NCBI GenBank assembly: GCA_964553135.1
Contig: CAZKJL010000002.1
Span: forward strand, 62,001-126,000
Source of the DNA: CAZKJL01 sp964553135
GTDB lineage: Bacteria > Patescibacteriota > Gracilibacteria > Peribacterales > Peribacteraceae
Reading direction: 5' to 3'
DNA length: 64,000 nt
Shown: one piece after another, positions 35,692 to 44,444 of the stretch
Numbering within the stretch: the stretch's first letter is position 1
How the letters are laid out: each line of letters begins with the position of its first letter
Position numbers and translations under genes: made by a program
Notes under the pieces: generated by a model
What the model was told of the DNA's origin: nothing
Seen by the model: only the letters and a program-made list of their open reading frames with translations
The model's database searches: none

Positions 35692-37722
35692 TTACTTCGG
35701 CACGTTTTGCAGCCGGAACAGGGTCACGACGGGCGCATCTTTGGTCTGCGGTGGTGCGCACGGCCACGGAGTTTCCGAGAAGTGATCGCGGACATAGGTG
35801 AGCACGTCGGGGCTGTAGTTCTTCTCGTCCGTCAGCGAGTCGCGCAGCGCCACGATGACGTCGGCTTCCAGCAGGCGCCGCACGTTCATCGTGAACATCC
35901 ACTCACTCGCCGTATTCCGCAGACCGAAGAACACGTAATAATTTGCTGGTGAGTGCATCGTGTAGCCGTACGGAGCGGCATAACCGAAGTCCAAGTATCT
36001 CTCCACTTTGCATGCCGTGAGCGTTTCATCCAACTTGCGGGCGCGTTCCTGCTTCAATTCCATATCGATGCGGTTCAGCTCTCGGTCCGCGGCGGAGGGG
36101 ACGATGGCCGTCACGTTCCACATGCCGATGACGAGCACGAGTCCCACCGCAAGAATGGGGCGCAGATCCGCATGAGCTCGGCGCACGAAGGACACCAGGA
36201 GTGCCGTCGCAAACGGCATCATGAACAGGAAGTGTTGCGGCTGATAATCGCCGCCGATGCCGACGGCAAGCAGCGCCACGTAGAGGGACGCAAGCACGGC
36301 GAATGTTTTTTTCGCCATGGCGCCGAAGAGTTCTTTGCGCGCATGGAAGATCTGCGTGGCCGCAACCATCGCCATGACAAAGAGCCCCAGTACAAGCCCT
36401 TTATCGAGGTTCGAAATTTCACCGATGAACGGACTCTTCATGTAGAAGCCCGCGGTTGCCAGTACCCATGCCGCACCGAGCAGCACGTGTTTCTGTGCCT
36501 TCATTCTCGTGGAAAGCCATGTGAGGACCGCGGCGGTGAACCCGAAGAGAACAAGGTGCGATGAGCCGAGCGAAATGAAATATTCTTCACTGCGGAGCGG
36601 AGGAACGAAGAGCGCGGTTCCGAAGAGAAGCGCAGCCAGTGCGACGAAAGTCATTCCACTCACGTGCTTCCGGCGTTGCCACGCGAAGAAACACACGGAG
36701 CTGATCAGCGTGAGTGCACCGAGCAGCGCATAGTCCGCATCCGCGGGGAACGGACTTGCCGCCGCGAAGAGGACGTACATCGCGCCGAGGACGACCGAGA
36801 CCGTGAACCAGATGCGCGACAATTGCGTGCGCAATCCGTGCATCGTCAGCATCGTCGAAAGCGCGATGGTCACGAGGAACACAGAGAGGTACGGGAACCA
36901 GGTGAGCAGACGTTTCGTCACGAAGACGATCTCGAATCCGCGTTGCCAGAGCGCGTTTCCCGCGCTCGCACGGAACCCGAGCATGAACGGCAGGTACGTG
37001 GTGAAATAGGGCTCCAGGTAGCCGAGAGCCGTGAGTGCGATGAGCCACAGAGCTCCGGCGATGAGCAGCGGATGGACGTATGTCTTCAGGAGTTCCTTCG
37101 GTTTCTTTGCAAGCAAGACCGCCGCCGACAAACACGAGAGCACGAACGGTTCCTTGAAGAACGTCGCACCGAAGAGCGTGAGTCCGAGGAGTGCGAGGTG
37201 CGTGCGGTGCTTTCGCGATGGCACGCCCGCGAGCAGCACGTATGGCAGCGCGAAGAGCATGCAGAAGAGTTCCGTCTGCCACGGCGTGCTCATGACGATG
37301 CAGTAGCAGAGCACGAACGCGGTGCCGACACCGGCGAGCGTTGCGCGCACCAGGCGTTCAGTTTTCGATGCCGCGATCTGCCTTCCGTACAAGAGTGCGG
37401 CAAGAATCGGCAGCACGATGATCGCAAGCGATGTCAGGATATTCCCAAGCAGTCCGCTCCCGAAGAGCGAGAGCGACGTTGCGCTCAGCAAGAAAATTCC
37501 GGGCGGCTTCGTATCCAGAATGTCCACGTACGGAACCAAATGATTCAGTATTCCGCGTCCGATGGACCAGTACACCTCGGCGTCACCGGCGTGTGCGGCG
37601 GGTGCGAGCAAGTACCACGCGATCCGGAGCACCGATGCCGCGGCAACCGCGGTAACCGCCGCACAGCTCCACAGGATCGGTCTGTGCCTTCCGTGTGCGG
37701 ATTCGTCGTGCATGACAGACAA
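35692..37722 (-). CDS. GT-C family glycosyltransferase (PMT/ArnT-like membrane protein)
   Basis: 676 residues with about 11-13 hydrophobic helices. The first periplasmic loop carries the GT39-type catalytic acid and motif: GDAEVYWSIGRGILNHLVPY followed by VDILDTKPPGIFL (D, then Y, then D-x-K-P-P). This is typical of polyprenyl-phosphate-sugar:acceptor transferases. The C-terminal domain (about 560-676) is soluble and external, containing YLDFGYAAPYGYTMHSPANY. It likely transfers a sugar from a lipid carrier to a surface glycan, lipid or protein. ATG 37713 is an alternative start. Confidence 0.8.
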   Translation of the reverse strand: MSVMHDESAHGRHRPILWSCAAVTAVAAASVLRIAWYLLAPAAHAGDAEVYWSIGRGILNHLVPYVDILDTKPPGIFLLSATSLSLFGSGLLGNILTSLAIIVLPILAALLYGRQIAASKTERLVRATLAGVGTAFVLCYCIVMSTPWQTELFCMLFALPYVLLAGVPSRKHRTHLALLGLTLFGATFFKEPFVLSCLSAAVLLAKKPKELLKTYVHPLLIAGALWLIALTALGYLEPYFTTYLPFMLGFRASAGNALWQRGFEIVFVTKRLLTWFPYLSVFLVTIALSTMLTMHGLRTQLSRIWFTVSVVLGAMYVLFAAASPFPADADYALLGALTLISSVCFFAWQRRKHVSGMTFVALAALLFGTALFVPPLRSEEYFISLGSSHLVLFGFTAAVLTWLSTRMKAQKHVLLGAAWVLATAGFYMKSPFIGEISNLDKGLVLGLFVMAMVAATQIFHARKELFGAMAKKTFAVLASLYVALLAVGIGGDYQPQHFLFMMPFATALLVSFVRRAHADLRPILAVGLVLVIGMWNVTAIVPSAADRELNRIDMELKQERARKLDETLTACKVERYLDFGYAAPYGYTMHSPANYYVFFGLRNTASEWMFTMNVRRLLEADVIVALRDSLTDEKNYSPDVLTYVRDHFSETPWPCAPPQTKDAPVVTLFRLQNVPK

Positions 37723-37755
37723 TGTAAGGCAGGGGACTGCGTTGCGGTAGTTCAG

Positions 37756-38643
37756 TTACTCGTTTTTCCACGTCACGCGCTCCAGTGAGTCGAGCACGAT
37801 CATCCAAATTTGTCCGTCGCGAAACGTCATTGTTTTTCCGTCTGCGTCCGTGAACGTGAAGAATTCTTTTTCCCCGGCCTTGCGCCACGTGCCGTGCTGT
37901 ACGCCGCCGTTGCGGAAGAGTATTGCCTTTCCCTTTCCTTCCAAGTCCACGCTCAGGCGTCCGAGCGGGCCCACCACTTCCACCACGGTTTCCAAAATCA
38001 CGATATTTCTGGGCGATGGAGGACGCGCTTCGCCGTTGTTCATTTTGTCGTACGCGCCCGTCCAGGCGTCGTAGGCGTACGACACGTTTTGAACCTTGTT
38101 GTGGTAATTGATCTCGATCGTCGTCGCTTTTTCATCTGCGTGGAAACTGTTGCTGTACCGAAACGGCAGCTTCACGGCCTTGGGGTTCTTCAGTCTTGCG
38201 AAGAGTTCTTTGATATTCGCTTTCGTGATGAAGCGATGGTGTGGCGCGGGAGCCACCTCGTCGTAGTCGAAGTATTTGTCGAGCAAGAGTGCGTTGAACG
38301 ATTCTACGGTGGAGCTTGCTCCCAGCTTTTCCAGTGCCTCGGGGCTGCCGCCCGCGTGGTAAATGGCCGGGAGCAGGGGAGCCGTGCCCGCAATGAAGTA
38401 GGGTCGCACCGAGCGTACGGGGCCTACGGATGCGGGCAGATTGGCGATATCGAACACCGCGATGAAGCGGGTCAGGAAGCCTTCCACCAGCTGCTCTTCC
38501 ACAAAGACCGCTTTCTCGAGTCCACGGTGGTACTCGCGCGCCACTTCGTGGTTGTCGATCATCACGCCGATGTAGGTGGCTTCGCCGCAGCCGGACAGCA
38601 GCATACAGAGGGCCAGTGGCCACAGGATCCTTTTCAGTTGCAT
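37756..38643 (-). CDS. DUF3048 (YerB-like) lipoprotein
   Basis: The chosen ATG at 38643 gives MQLKRILWPLALCMLLSGCG, a lipoprotein signal with lipobox LSGC; the open frame upstream is not protein-like. The 295-residue product has the DUF3048 pattern IGVMIDNHEVAREYHRGLEK, FLTRFIAVFDIANLPASVGP then VRSVRPYFI, and a C-terminal half ending DGQIWMIVLDSLERVTWKN. YerB-type proteins are exported and of unknown function. It is divergent from the Ser-rich secreted protein gene at 38674. Confidence 0.85.
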   Translation of the reverse strand: MQLKRILWPLALCMLLSGCGEATYIGVMIDNHEVAREYHRGLEKAVFVEEQLVEGFLTRFIAVFDIANLPASVGPVRSVRPYFIAGTAPLLPAIYHAGGSPEALEKLGASSTVESFNALLLDKYFDYDEVAPAPHHRFITKANIKELFARLKNPKAVKLPFRYSNSFHADEKATTIEINYHNKVQNVSYAYDAWTGAYDKMNNGEARPPSPRNIVILETVVEVVGPLGRLSVDLEGKGKAILFRNGGVQHGTWRKAGEKEFFTFTDADGKTMTFRDGQIWMIVLDSLERVTWKNE

Positions 38644-38673
38644 AGGATCGCCACTATACCTACTCTTGGCGTC

Positions 38674-39084
38674 ATGCGAACCCTCCTCATTGCCCTTCTC
38701 GTCGTCCCCGTCGTCGCTTCGGCGCACGGCACGTGTTACTCGCCCAGCGACTGTACGGGCACCGAACACTGCAGCTCGCTCGATGACGGCATCGTCCCGG
38801 GCGTCTGCGTCGAGGTTACGCTCATGACGAAGCCCGTCGTGAAGTCGTCGGCAGCCGCATCGTCCAAGGCTTCCTCCAAGGCATCGTCGGTGTCCTCCTC
38901 CAAGTCTGCATCGAGCAGCAGTGCGTCGTCCCTCAGCTCGAGCTCGTCCTCCGCACCCGCTATCGACCCCGGAATCCTGACCTCCATCATGAACAGCATG
39001 AACTCCATGATGAAGAGTATCGGCTCCATGATGAGCAGCATGATGAACAGCCTCAAATGCATGTTCGGAGGCTGCAGCGCCTAA
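38674..39084 (+). CDS. Secreted Ser-rich protein
   Basis: 136 residues from the ATG at 38674 (MRTLLIALLVVPVVASAHGT), which gives a clear signal peptide; the open frame upstream lies antisense to the DUF3048 gene. A short Cys-containing module (CYSPSDCTGTEHCSSLDDGI then VPGVC, four Cys) is followed by a Ser/Ala/Lys low-complexity linker. A Met/Ser/Asn-rich amphipathic C-terminus (SIMNSMNSMMKSIGSMMSSM) ends CMFGGCSA. Function unknown; the Met-rich part could bind copper or form a helix at a membrane. Confidence 0.65.
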   Translation: MRTLLIALLVVPVVASAHGTCYSPSDCTGTEHCSSLDDGIVPGVCVEVTLMTKPVVKSSAAASSKASSKASSVSSSKSASSSSASSLSSSSSSAPAIDPGILTSIMNSMNSMMKSIGSMMSSMMNSLKCMFGGCSA

Positions 39085-39711
39085 TCAACTGCGCTTTCCC
39101 TGAGCCCTCCATTCGAGCAGCGAGCCGAGTTTGCGTTCCGTCATGTCACCCGGACGCAGATTTTTCGTTTGTGCGGGACTGAGAATCTTGTAGTGCTTCG
39201 CGTCATCAATTGCTTCGGGCACGTACCACACGTCGTCTTCGGCGGTCATCCAGCCGCGTTTGTCGAATCGCGACAGGTCCACGGGACGTGAGTACGAACG
39301 CAGAACTTTCTTGCCGCTCTTTGTGGTGTACTCATGGAAGTACGACATCGCGAGTTCGCGGATGCTCTTATAAATCGGGTCACGATACCGCAGCGTTCCG
39401 TGGTTCGTCTTGCTGATGGCGCCCCAGCAGCCGTGTTCCCGGAACAGCGCCACGACGTGGTCGTAGTCGTCGTTCGTCACCTTGAGGTCCATCACCAGTG
39501 GTTTGTGCCCCGCGAGCCTCAGAGCGAGTGCCGCGAGCATGGCGCCTTCCATGCAGTGTGCCGTGCGCGTCTCAAGAACTTTGCGCGGTGACATGCACGT
39601 ATCGCCACCATCTTCGAAATTGATGGGCAGCGTGTCCAAGAAATCCTGAATTTTTTTCGGCGTACGAAGTGCGCGGAGAATCTTGAGTTCGTGTGACGTG
39701 AGTCCGTACAT
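39085..39711 (-). CDS. Transglutaminase-like domain protein
   Basis: 208 residues from ATG 39711 (MYGLTSHELKILRALRTPKK); an upstream ATG at 39753 would overlap the neighbouring gene more. The core TRTAHCMEGAMLAALALRLA, then MDLKVTNDDYDHVVALFRE, has the Cys and His spacing of transglutaminase/peptidase-like cysteine folds, with Asp likely downstream. No signal peptide is visible. Substrate is unknown. It lies just after a Tat-exported protein gene on the same strand and may be co-transcribed with it. Confidence 0.65.
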   Translation of the reverse strand: MYGLTSHELKILRALRTPKKIQDFLDTLPINFEDGGDTCMSPRKVLETRTAHCMEGAMLAALALRLAGHKPLVMDLKVTNDDYDHVVALFREHGCWGAISKTNHGTLRYRDPIYKSIRELAMSYFHEYTTKSGKKVLRSYSRPVDLSRFDKRGWMTAEDDVWYVPEAIDDAKHYKILSPAQTKNLRPGDMTERKLGSLLEWRAQGKRS

Positions 39712-39724
39712 GCGGGAAGTATAG

Positions 39725-40666
39725 CTACTTCTTCTTTTTCCGTTCCTCCTCATGCAGCTTCGCTCGCTTGATGACGTCGGGCAGGCTCTTCACGCTGATA
39801 ACGATGTGCGATAGTCGCGCATCGTTTTTTGCGTTCACCGCCGCAATGTCGTCCGTGAGGTTGTGGTTGTAACCGACGAGGAAGTGCTTGAGCTTGCGCC
39901 TGCTTTCGAGCATGAGCTTGAGAAAGTGCTTGTCGCGTTCCTGCATGACCCACTTCTCGATTTGATTCGGCTCGCCGCTCATTTCGGCCTGCTCCGCACG
40001 GGCATCGAGCTCCATATCTTCCGCGGCAAGCAATTCCACGTCATGGAGCTCCGAGAGGATGTATCCCGCACCGAAACGCGCGAGAGGAGATACTTTCACG
40101 GTTCGATTGCCGCCCCAGTTGGGGTACACGAGTTGCCGCACGGGCTTTTTTATATTTTCCGGTTTCCACAGTTCGCGTTCCACGACTCCCGGCTTGGGCC
40201 GAATGTCCGAGCCTCCGAAGGGAACGACCGTGGTGAATTGATTCGTGATGAGCTGCCGGTGAATATCACGGTATTCGCGTATTTTGCTTCGGACCGCTCT
40301 TTCGGCGAACCCTTCCATAAACAGGCCGTCGAGTCCGCCGTTTGGCATGCCTCGGACCTTTTTCATGGCATCAAAGAGCTCGCGGTTATTGAGTTCCACA
40401 TCTGGGTACGCGGCATCCGGCATTTCGGCGCGGAAGTGATTCCATCGCCACTGAATCACTCCGCCCGTGGGGTTTTCCACGTTGTAGACGTCCACGGTCG
40501 CGCCGATATCTTCGGCAAGAAGCTCCTTAGCTATGTCGTGCAGGGACTTGTTGATATCGGTGATGACTTCGGGCTTCTTCTCCTCTTTCTCTTGCCCGAA
40601 CACGGGGCCTGCCAGGCTTACCGCGAGAGCGGCTGCGGAACCCAGAAATTCACGTCGGGTCGGCAT
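39725..40666 (-). CDS. Tat-exported protein of unknown function
   Basis: The start at ATG 40666 gives MPTRREFLGSAAALAVSLAG, a twin-arginine signal (RREFLG) with cleavage near VFGQ; 313 residues. The mature part is mostly helical and charged, with a conserved-looking segment FTTVVPFGGSDIRPKPGVVE and a Lys-rich end (EEERKKKK). No enzyme family is recognised. Use of the Tat route suggests folding or cofactor binding before export. Confidence 0.65.
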   Translation of the reverse strand: MPTRREFLGSAAALAVSLAGPVFGQEKEEKKPEVITDINKSLHDIAKELLAEDIGATVDVYNVENPTGGVIQWRWNHFRAEMPDAAYPDVELNNRELFDAMKKVRGMPNGGLDGLFMEGFAERAVRSKIREYRDIHRQLITNQFTTVVPFGGSDIRPKPGVVERELWKPENIKKPVRQLVYPNWGGNRTVKVSPLARFGAGYILSELHDVELLAAEDMELDARAEQAEMSGEPNQIEKWVMQERDKHFLKLMLESRRKLKHFLVGYNHNLTDDIAAVNAKNDARLSHIVISVKSLPDVIKRAKLHEEERKKKK

Positions 40667-40717
40667 TGGAGGGGAATGGTACACCTGACCTCTTCTCTTT
40701 CTGCTAGATTTGTTGGT

Positions 40718-41413
40718 ATGGGTTTCTTTTTACAGCGCAAGAAAGAGGAAAAATTGAAAGCAGGTGCACTTCCATACATCTGTTTGTGCGCCATGTCACT
40801 TCTCTTTGCCGCATGCGTTTCGACCACCAATGTTGCATCCTCGGATAGCGGAAAGAGCACGGGCACAGGCACGACAATCCAAACGATCAACGCACTCAAA
40901 AACGGCGGGTACATAATTTTCTTCCGTCACGTTCAAACCGAAAAGAGTGAGTACTACGTGGAGCCCGGCATCACCGTCGGCAATTGCACCGGACAGCGTC
41001 CGCTCAGCGAATCCGGCTGGAAAGATGCGCGTTCCATCGGCCGTGCCTTCGTGGCTCTGCAGATTCCCGTGGGCGACGTGTACAGCAGCGAGTACTGCCG
41101 CTCGTGGCAGAACGCGGATTTGTCCTTTGGCAAATACATCAAGACCGCCGAGTTGAACCCCATGATCAGCGAGGACGAAACCGGTGAAGAGGTCAAAAAG
41201 AGAGTGACGCCGATTTTTCTGAGAGTTCCCGCGCCCGGTATGAACACCGTGCTCGTTTCCCACAGCAATGTGTTGGAGGAGGTCACGGGCATCGACCCGG
41301 CTCCGCAGGGGATTGCCTACGTTCTGCGAACGGATGGCAAAACCGTGACCGTCATCGGAAAAGTGGAACCGCAGCAGTGGGCTGAGTTTGCCGTTGCAGG
41401 CACGAAAAATTGA
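40718..41413 (+). CDS. Histidine phosphatase superfamily lipoprotein
   Basis: 231 residues from ATG 40718. The N-terminus has a basic stretch, a hydrophobic core and the lipobox LFAAC (LCAMSLLFAACVSTTN). The mature domain has the family motif FFRHVQTEKSE (RH at the start), SESGWKDARSIGRAF, SSEYCRSWQNAD and the second catalytic His in VLVSHSNVLEEVTG. It resembles extracytoplasmic histidine phosphatases. Substrate is unknown. Confidence 0.82.
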   Translation: MGFFLQRKKEEKLKAGALPYICLCAMSLLFAACVSTTNVASSDSGKSTGTGTTIQTINALKNGGYIIFFRHVQTEKSEYYVEPGITVGNCTGQRPLSESGWKDARSIGRAFVALQIPVGDVYSSEYCRSWQNADLSFGKYIKTAELNPMISEDETGEEVKKRVTPIFLRVPAPGMNTVLVSHSNVLEEVTGIDPAPQGIAYVLRTDGKTVTVIGKVEPQQWAEFAVAGTKN

Positions 41414-41437
41414 CATAAATAAAGAAGCAATTATAGT
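41410..41437 (+). promoter_or_regulatory. Promoter of the 41573 gene
   Basis: TTGACA (41410-41415), 16 bases, TATAGT (41432-41437). It overlaps the end of the preceding gene. The predicted leader to 41573 is about 130 bases and contains a perfect hairpin GGGACTC/GAGTCCC (41453-41469) and a second stem CATG(C)/GCATG. Confidence 0.65.
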
Positions 41438-41572
41438 AAACTTACATACAAAGGGACTCTATGAGTCCCATGCAGTACGCATGTATGTCTCCTCAAGGTC
41501 TCTAGTAAGAGCTTCAGGTGAAGTTCCTTCGCAACAACGGAGACAAAACTACTTTCAAAAAGGAGTCGTGGA

Positions 41573-42004
41573 ATGTCCTTGGTCCTCAAATTCCTTAACT
41601 ACCCCGGGTTTGCGGGTGGTGAGGGGGCGATCGTATACACGATCGACGGCAGGAATGTTTATTTCTCAGGTCTCACGTTACCCCATGTCGCTACTAGCAC
41701 CATCAATGGTGCAGAAAGGATCATTGCTCTTCTGGCAGCAGCCGAAGGGATTGTGCCGCGTCTCGTGACTTTTTTCGATATTCAAACGAACCGAGGCTAC
41801 GCGACCAAGCAGCCTGGAACATTTGAAATCGAGCAGCTCAGATTGCAGTGCGTGGGTGACAGCATTTCCGTCGAGCAGTGGACCCCTGTGGCCATGTCGG
41901 ATGATCTGATTGCGCAGAGTTATCGTGGTACTCAAAGCCGAGATCAGCTGGCGGGTGTGCCACAGGCAGTCATGGACATCTTTCGTCCCTACATCGACGA
42001 ATAG
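41573..42004 (+). CDS. Hypothetical protein with long structured leader
   Basis: 143 residues, soluble, beginning MSLVLKFLNYPGFAGGEGAI. AAAAAGGAG, an excellent Shine-Dalgarno sequence, lies seven to eight bases upstream of the ATG. No signal peptide and no known domain are recognised; GFAGGEGAIVYTIDGRNVYF suggests a beta-rich N-terminal half. It has its own promoter, a leader of about 130 bases with hairpins and a strong terminator, so it is an independently controlled single gene. Confidence 0.7.
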   Translation: MSLVLKFLNYPGFAGGEGAIVYTIDGRNVYFSGLTLPHVATSTINGAERIIALLAAAEGIVPRLVTFFDIQTNRGYATKQPGTFEIEQLRLQCVGDSISVEQWTPVAMSDDLIAQSYRGTQSRDQLAGVPQAVMDIFRPYIDE

Positions 42005-42029
42005 TTTTTGTTTCCGCGTGGCGAAGATT

Positions 42030-42066
42030 GGCGACTGTACATTGTGCAGTCGCCGTCTTTTTTTTA
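42030..42066 (+). terminator. Rho-independent terminator
   Basis: Perfect stem GGCGACTG/CAGTCGCC (42030-42037 and 42047-42054) with a 9-base loop, followed by GTC and a T9-T10 run. Confidence 0.9.
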
Positions 42067-42071
42067 AATCT

Positions 42072-42584
42072 TTATATTTGCTCTAGTCCTAGGAGTACTC
42101 CGCTCTTCGAAACCGTCGGTTCCGTACACATGCTCCGGTTAAAGCAGCATGGGCGTCGCATGCCGCTCTTGAGCTTGGAGCCCGCTACGTCGATTCTTTT
42201 CTTCCGCGTCTCCGGGTTATTCGTCGCGCGGATCCAGCGGATCCAATCCCAACGCGCCATCGGCGTGATCTCTTCCCACAGAGCCTTGGCCTTGGGAACG
42301 GCGGTGATGCCTTTCTTGATGTCCGCAGGCACGTCCGGGTTCGGCCATTCCTTGAGTGGTTCCATGTCCACGCTCACCGAACCGCTCGTTTTTTTACCGA
42401 GCGCGAACCAGTGACTGCCTTTGCCATCCGGCTCCAGCGGCAGAATCATGCGAGAAGAGTTCACCGTTCCTTCGGCCATCGCCATGCCGCGGGACGGCAG
42501 CTTGGCGCTGGCGTCCTTGGGGAGCCGAACGATGGTCATGGAGCCGATGGTGTAGGGCTGCGCCGTAAAGCGAATGGGTGCCAT
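42072..42584 (-). CDS. YdeI/OmpD-associated family protein (DUF1905-type N-terminus)
   Basis: 170 residues from ATG 42584 (MAPIRFTAQPYTIGSMTIVR); an ATG at 42611 is also in frame. The N-terminal half matches the DUF1905 beta barrel (VRLPKDASAKLPSRGMAMAE). The C-terminal half has the YdeI helical signature WEEITPMARWDWIRWI followed by ETRKKRIDVAGSKLKSGMRR and PCCFNRSMC. Family members are small cytoplasmic proteins of unclear role, linked in some species to bacteriocin tolerance. Confidence 0.85.
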   Translation of the reverse strand: MAPIRFTAQPYTIGSMTIVRLPKDASAKLPSRGMAMAEGTVNSSRMILPLEPDGKGSHWFALGKKTSGSVSVDMEPLKEWPNPDVPADIKKGITAVPKAKALWEEITPMARWDWIRWIRATNNPETRKKRIDVAGSKLKSGMRRPCCFNRSMCTEPTVSKSGVLLGLEQI

Positions 42585-42652
42585 GTGCGAAGTCACAGTA
42601 TACACCGGCATGAGATCTTGGACCCGACGGATTCTTTACGTATGCTCCGACT

Positions 42653-43078
42653 ATGAACACGAACATCGCACAAGAAAATTTCGCCCGCTGGGACGGCGCA
42701 CTTCGTACGGGCGACGCCGCGAAGGTCGAGGCGCTGTACGCCGACGATCTGACGTTGCTTCCCACCATGCAGACGAAAACAATCAGCACTCGCGAAGGAG
42801 CGCGGCAGTATTTCGAGTTCTTCGGGTCGTTTCATCCGACGGTCGAAATTCTGGAAGAGTTTGTGAGGCCCGTCAGCACGGAGAGTTACATGCACTGCGG
42901 CGTGTACCGTTTCATCGTGGATACTAAAAAAGGTACCCGCGAACCGCTCGATGCGCGGTTTTCGTTCCTCTGGAAGAAAAAAGGCGAGGCGTGGGAAATA
43001 CTGCACCATCATTCGTCACGCGTACTTGCCGTGACGCAAGACGGACAATTGTTGAATGGAACGTTCACGGGTTCGTAA
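42653..43078 (+). CDS. NTF2-like / SnoaL-fold protein (CaMKII-association-domain type)
   Basis: 141 residues. The NTF2-like alpha+beta cone fold is suggested by NFARWDGALRTGDAAKVEAL then YADDLTLLPTMQTKTISTRE and a C-terminal sheet (ARFSFLWKKKGEAWEILHHH) ending in HHHSS. The two-part pattern is that of SgcJ/DUF4440 and CaMKII association domains. Ligand or activity is unknown. It is divergent from the YdeI gene. Confidence 0.8.
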   Translation: MNTNIAQENFARWDGALRTGDAAKVEALYADDLTLLPTMQTKTISTREGARQYFEFFGSFHPTVEILEEFVRPVSTESYMHCGVYRFIVDTKKGTREPLDARFSFLWKKKGEAWEILHHHSSRVLAVTQDGQLLNGTFTGS

Positions 43079-43104
43079 AGAGGGGGTCGGCAGAGTGATT
43101 CCTT

Positions 43105-43530
43105 CTACTTTTTTGGATCAAATTCGACCGTCCACTCAATACCGTACTTGTCTCGGAACATGGAGAAGTAGGTGCCCCACGGACTCCGGTCCATCGGCAT
43201 CTCCACTTCTCCTCCTTTGGAGAGACCGTTGAACAGTTTCTCCGCCTCTTCGCGACTGTCGGCGACGACGGCGATCTTGGACCTGTTCTCACGCTCGTTC
43301 ACTTTTCCCATCATCGAGGGAACATCATTGCCCATCAGCATGGATTTTCCGATGGAGAGCGTGATTCTCAGAATTTTATTCCCGTCTTCCGCAGGCATCG
43401 AAAATTCGGGAGTCGAAAGATCTTTGAAACGAATGATCTTCCCGAATTCTCCGCCAAACACGGATTTGTAAAACGTGAACGCTTCTTCGGCATTCCCGTT
43501 GAAGTTGATGTACGGATTGATGGAAGGCAT
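43105..43530 (-). CDS. VOC superfamily protein (PhnB-like glyoxalase fold)
   Basis: 141 residues from ATG 43530 (MPSINPYINFNGNAEEAFTF); the longer open frame upstream is not protein-like. YKSVFGGEFGKIIRFKD, MLMGNDVPSMMG, FNGLSKGGEVEMPMDRSPWG and DKYGIEWTVEFDPKK match the 3-demethylubiquinone-methyltransferase-like/PhnB subgroup. A role in small-molecule binding or modification is likely; the substrate is not predictable. Confidence 0.87.
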   Translation of the reverse strand: MPSINPYINFNGNAEEAFTFYKSVFGGEFGKIIRFKDLSTPEFSMPAEDGNKILRITLSIGKSMLMGNDVPSMMGKVNERENRSKIAVVADSREEAEKLFNGLSKGGEVEMPMDRSPWGTYFSMFRDKYGIEWTVEFDPKK

Positions 43531-43671
43531 GAAGCCATGGTATCGATCGGTACGTTGTTGGACAAATTTGTGGGTAATCTGCGAAAAAGTTTGAACCAAT
43601 GTGAGGAGATGATTTTCGGTTCGTATGAACGACGAAAACCACTCGAGGGGAAATTCTGATAGCATGCAATC

Positions 43672-44070
43672 ATGCAAGCCTACACATGGTACCAGCAGCT
43701 CATCAAACCTTCGTGGGCGCCGCCATCCTGGGTGTTTGGTCCGGTATGGACCATGCTGTACATCGTCATCGCAGTATCGTTCGGATCCGTCTTCGTCATG
43801 GCCTTCCGGAGGAGGATTGCGTGGGTCATCGCACTTCCATTTCTCCTGAATCTGGTCTTCAATTTTTCATTCACACCGATCCAATTCGGGCTCAGGAATA
43901 ACCTCCTCGCGGCGGTCGATATTCTTTTGGTTCTCGTCACACTCATCTGGGCGATGGTTGCCATCTATCCGCATGCGCGCTGGATCGCGTACGCACAGAT
44001 TCCCTATCTGCTGTGGGTGATGTTTGCCACCTGTTTGCAGGTGACGATTACGTATTTGAATATTCGCTAG
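43672..44070 (+). CDS. TspO/MBR family membrane protein
   Basis: 132 residues, five predicted helices. It starts with the family signature WYQQLIKPSWAPPSWVFGPV then WTMLYIVIAV, and the central FLLNLVFNFSFTPIQFGLRN matches the L-N-x-x-W/F-x-x-x-F segment. TspO proteins bind tetrapyrroles and cholesterol-like ligands and are involved in stress responses. Its stop is 22 bases from the left attachment site of the integrated element; before insertion its neighbour would have been the 3' end of ssrA. Confidence 0.9.
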   Translation: MQAYTWYQQLIKPSWAPPSWVFGPVWTMLYIVIAVSFGSVFVMAFRRRIAWVIALPFLLNLVFNFSFTPIQFGLRNNLLAAVDILLVLVTLIWAMVAIYPHARWIAYAQIPYLLWVMFATCLQVTITYLNIR

Positions 44071-44091
44071 TGCACGTTAAATATGGCAAGT

Positions 44092-44105
44092 GTGGTGGAG
44101 ATGCC
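44092..44105. repeat. Left attachment-site copy
   Basis: GTGGTGGAGATGCC, identical to 51593-51606, located 22 bases after the tspO stop at the boundary between host-like and element DNA. Confidence 0.75.
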
Positions 44106-44444
44106 CAACCTGCGCCCGCTTCGGCGGGGCTTCGGTCGGCAGGCGGGAGAGTCCAGTCATCGGTCGAGTCGTTCTTTCGAAGTGGCCCTTCGATTCGATT
44201 TTGCTTACGCGAAATCTCACTCAGGGTCATTCGCTCTCGGCTACGCGAAAGTGGCCCCAGCACCGAAGGTGCGAGGACCATGAGCGAGGCCCGTAGGGCC
44301 GAGTCGAATGGTGGAAAGAATCCGAAATGGGTGGAATCAATTAGTTGACCTTTTTGCTGTCTGGAAAAATCTACTAAATCAACTTCAATAGTTTGCCACG
44401 TGCAAAGTGGTATTTGATCTTAAAACCCTTTACCACCCTATTTC
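44106..44444. other. Left end of the element: palindromic GC-rich DNA and recombinase tail frame
   Basis: No independent gene is seen. Bases 44092-44283 hold an open frame in the same phase as the recombinase frame at the right copy, ending TGA at 44281-44283. In the excised circle it would form an alternative C-terminus for the recombinase (beginning VVEMPNLRPLRRGFGRQAGE). The DNA has short palindromes such as CACCGAAGGTG and GCCCGTAGGGC. From 44340 onward it becomes AT-rich. Confidence 0.55.
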
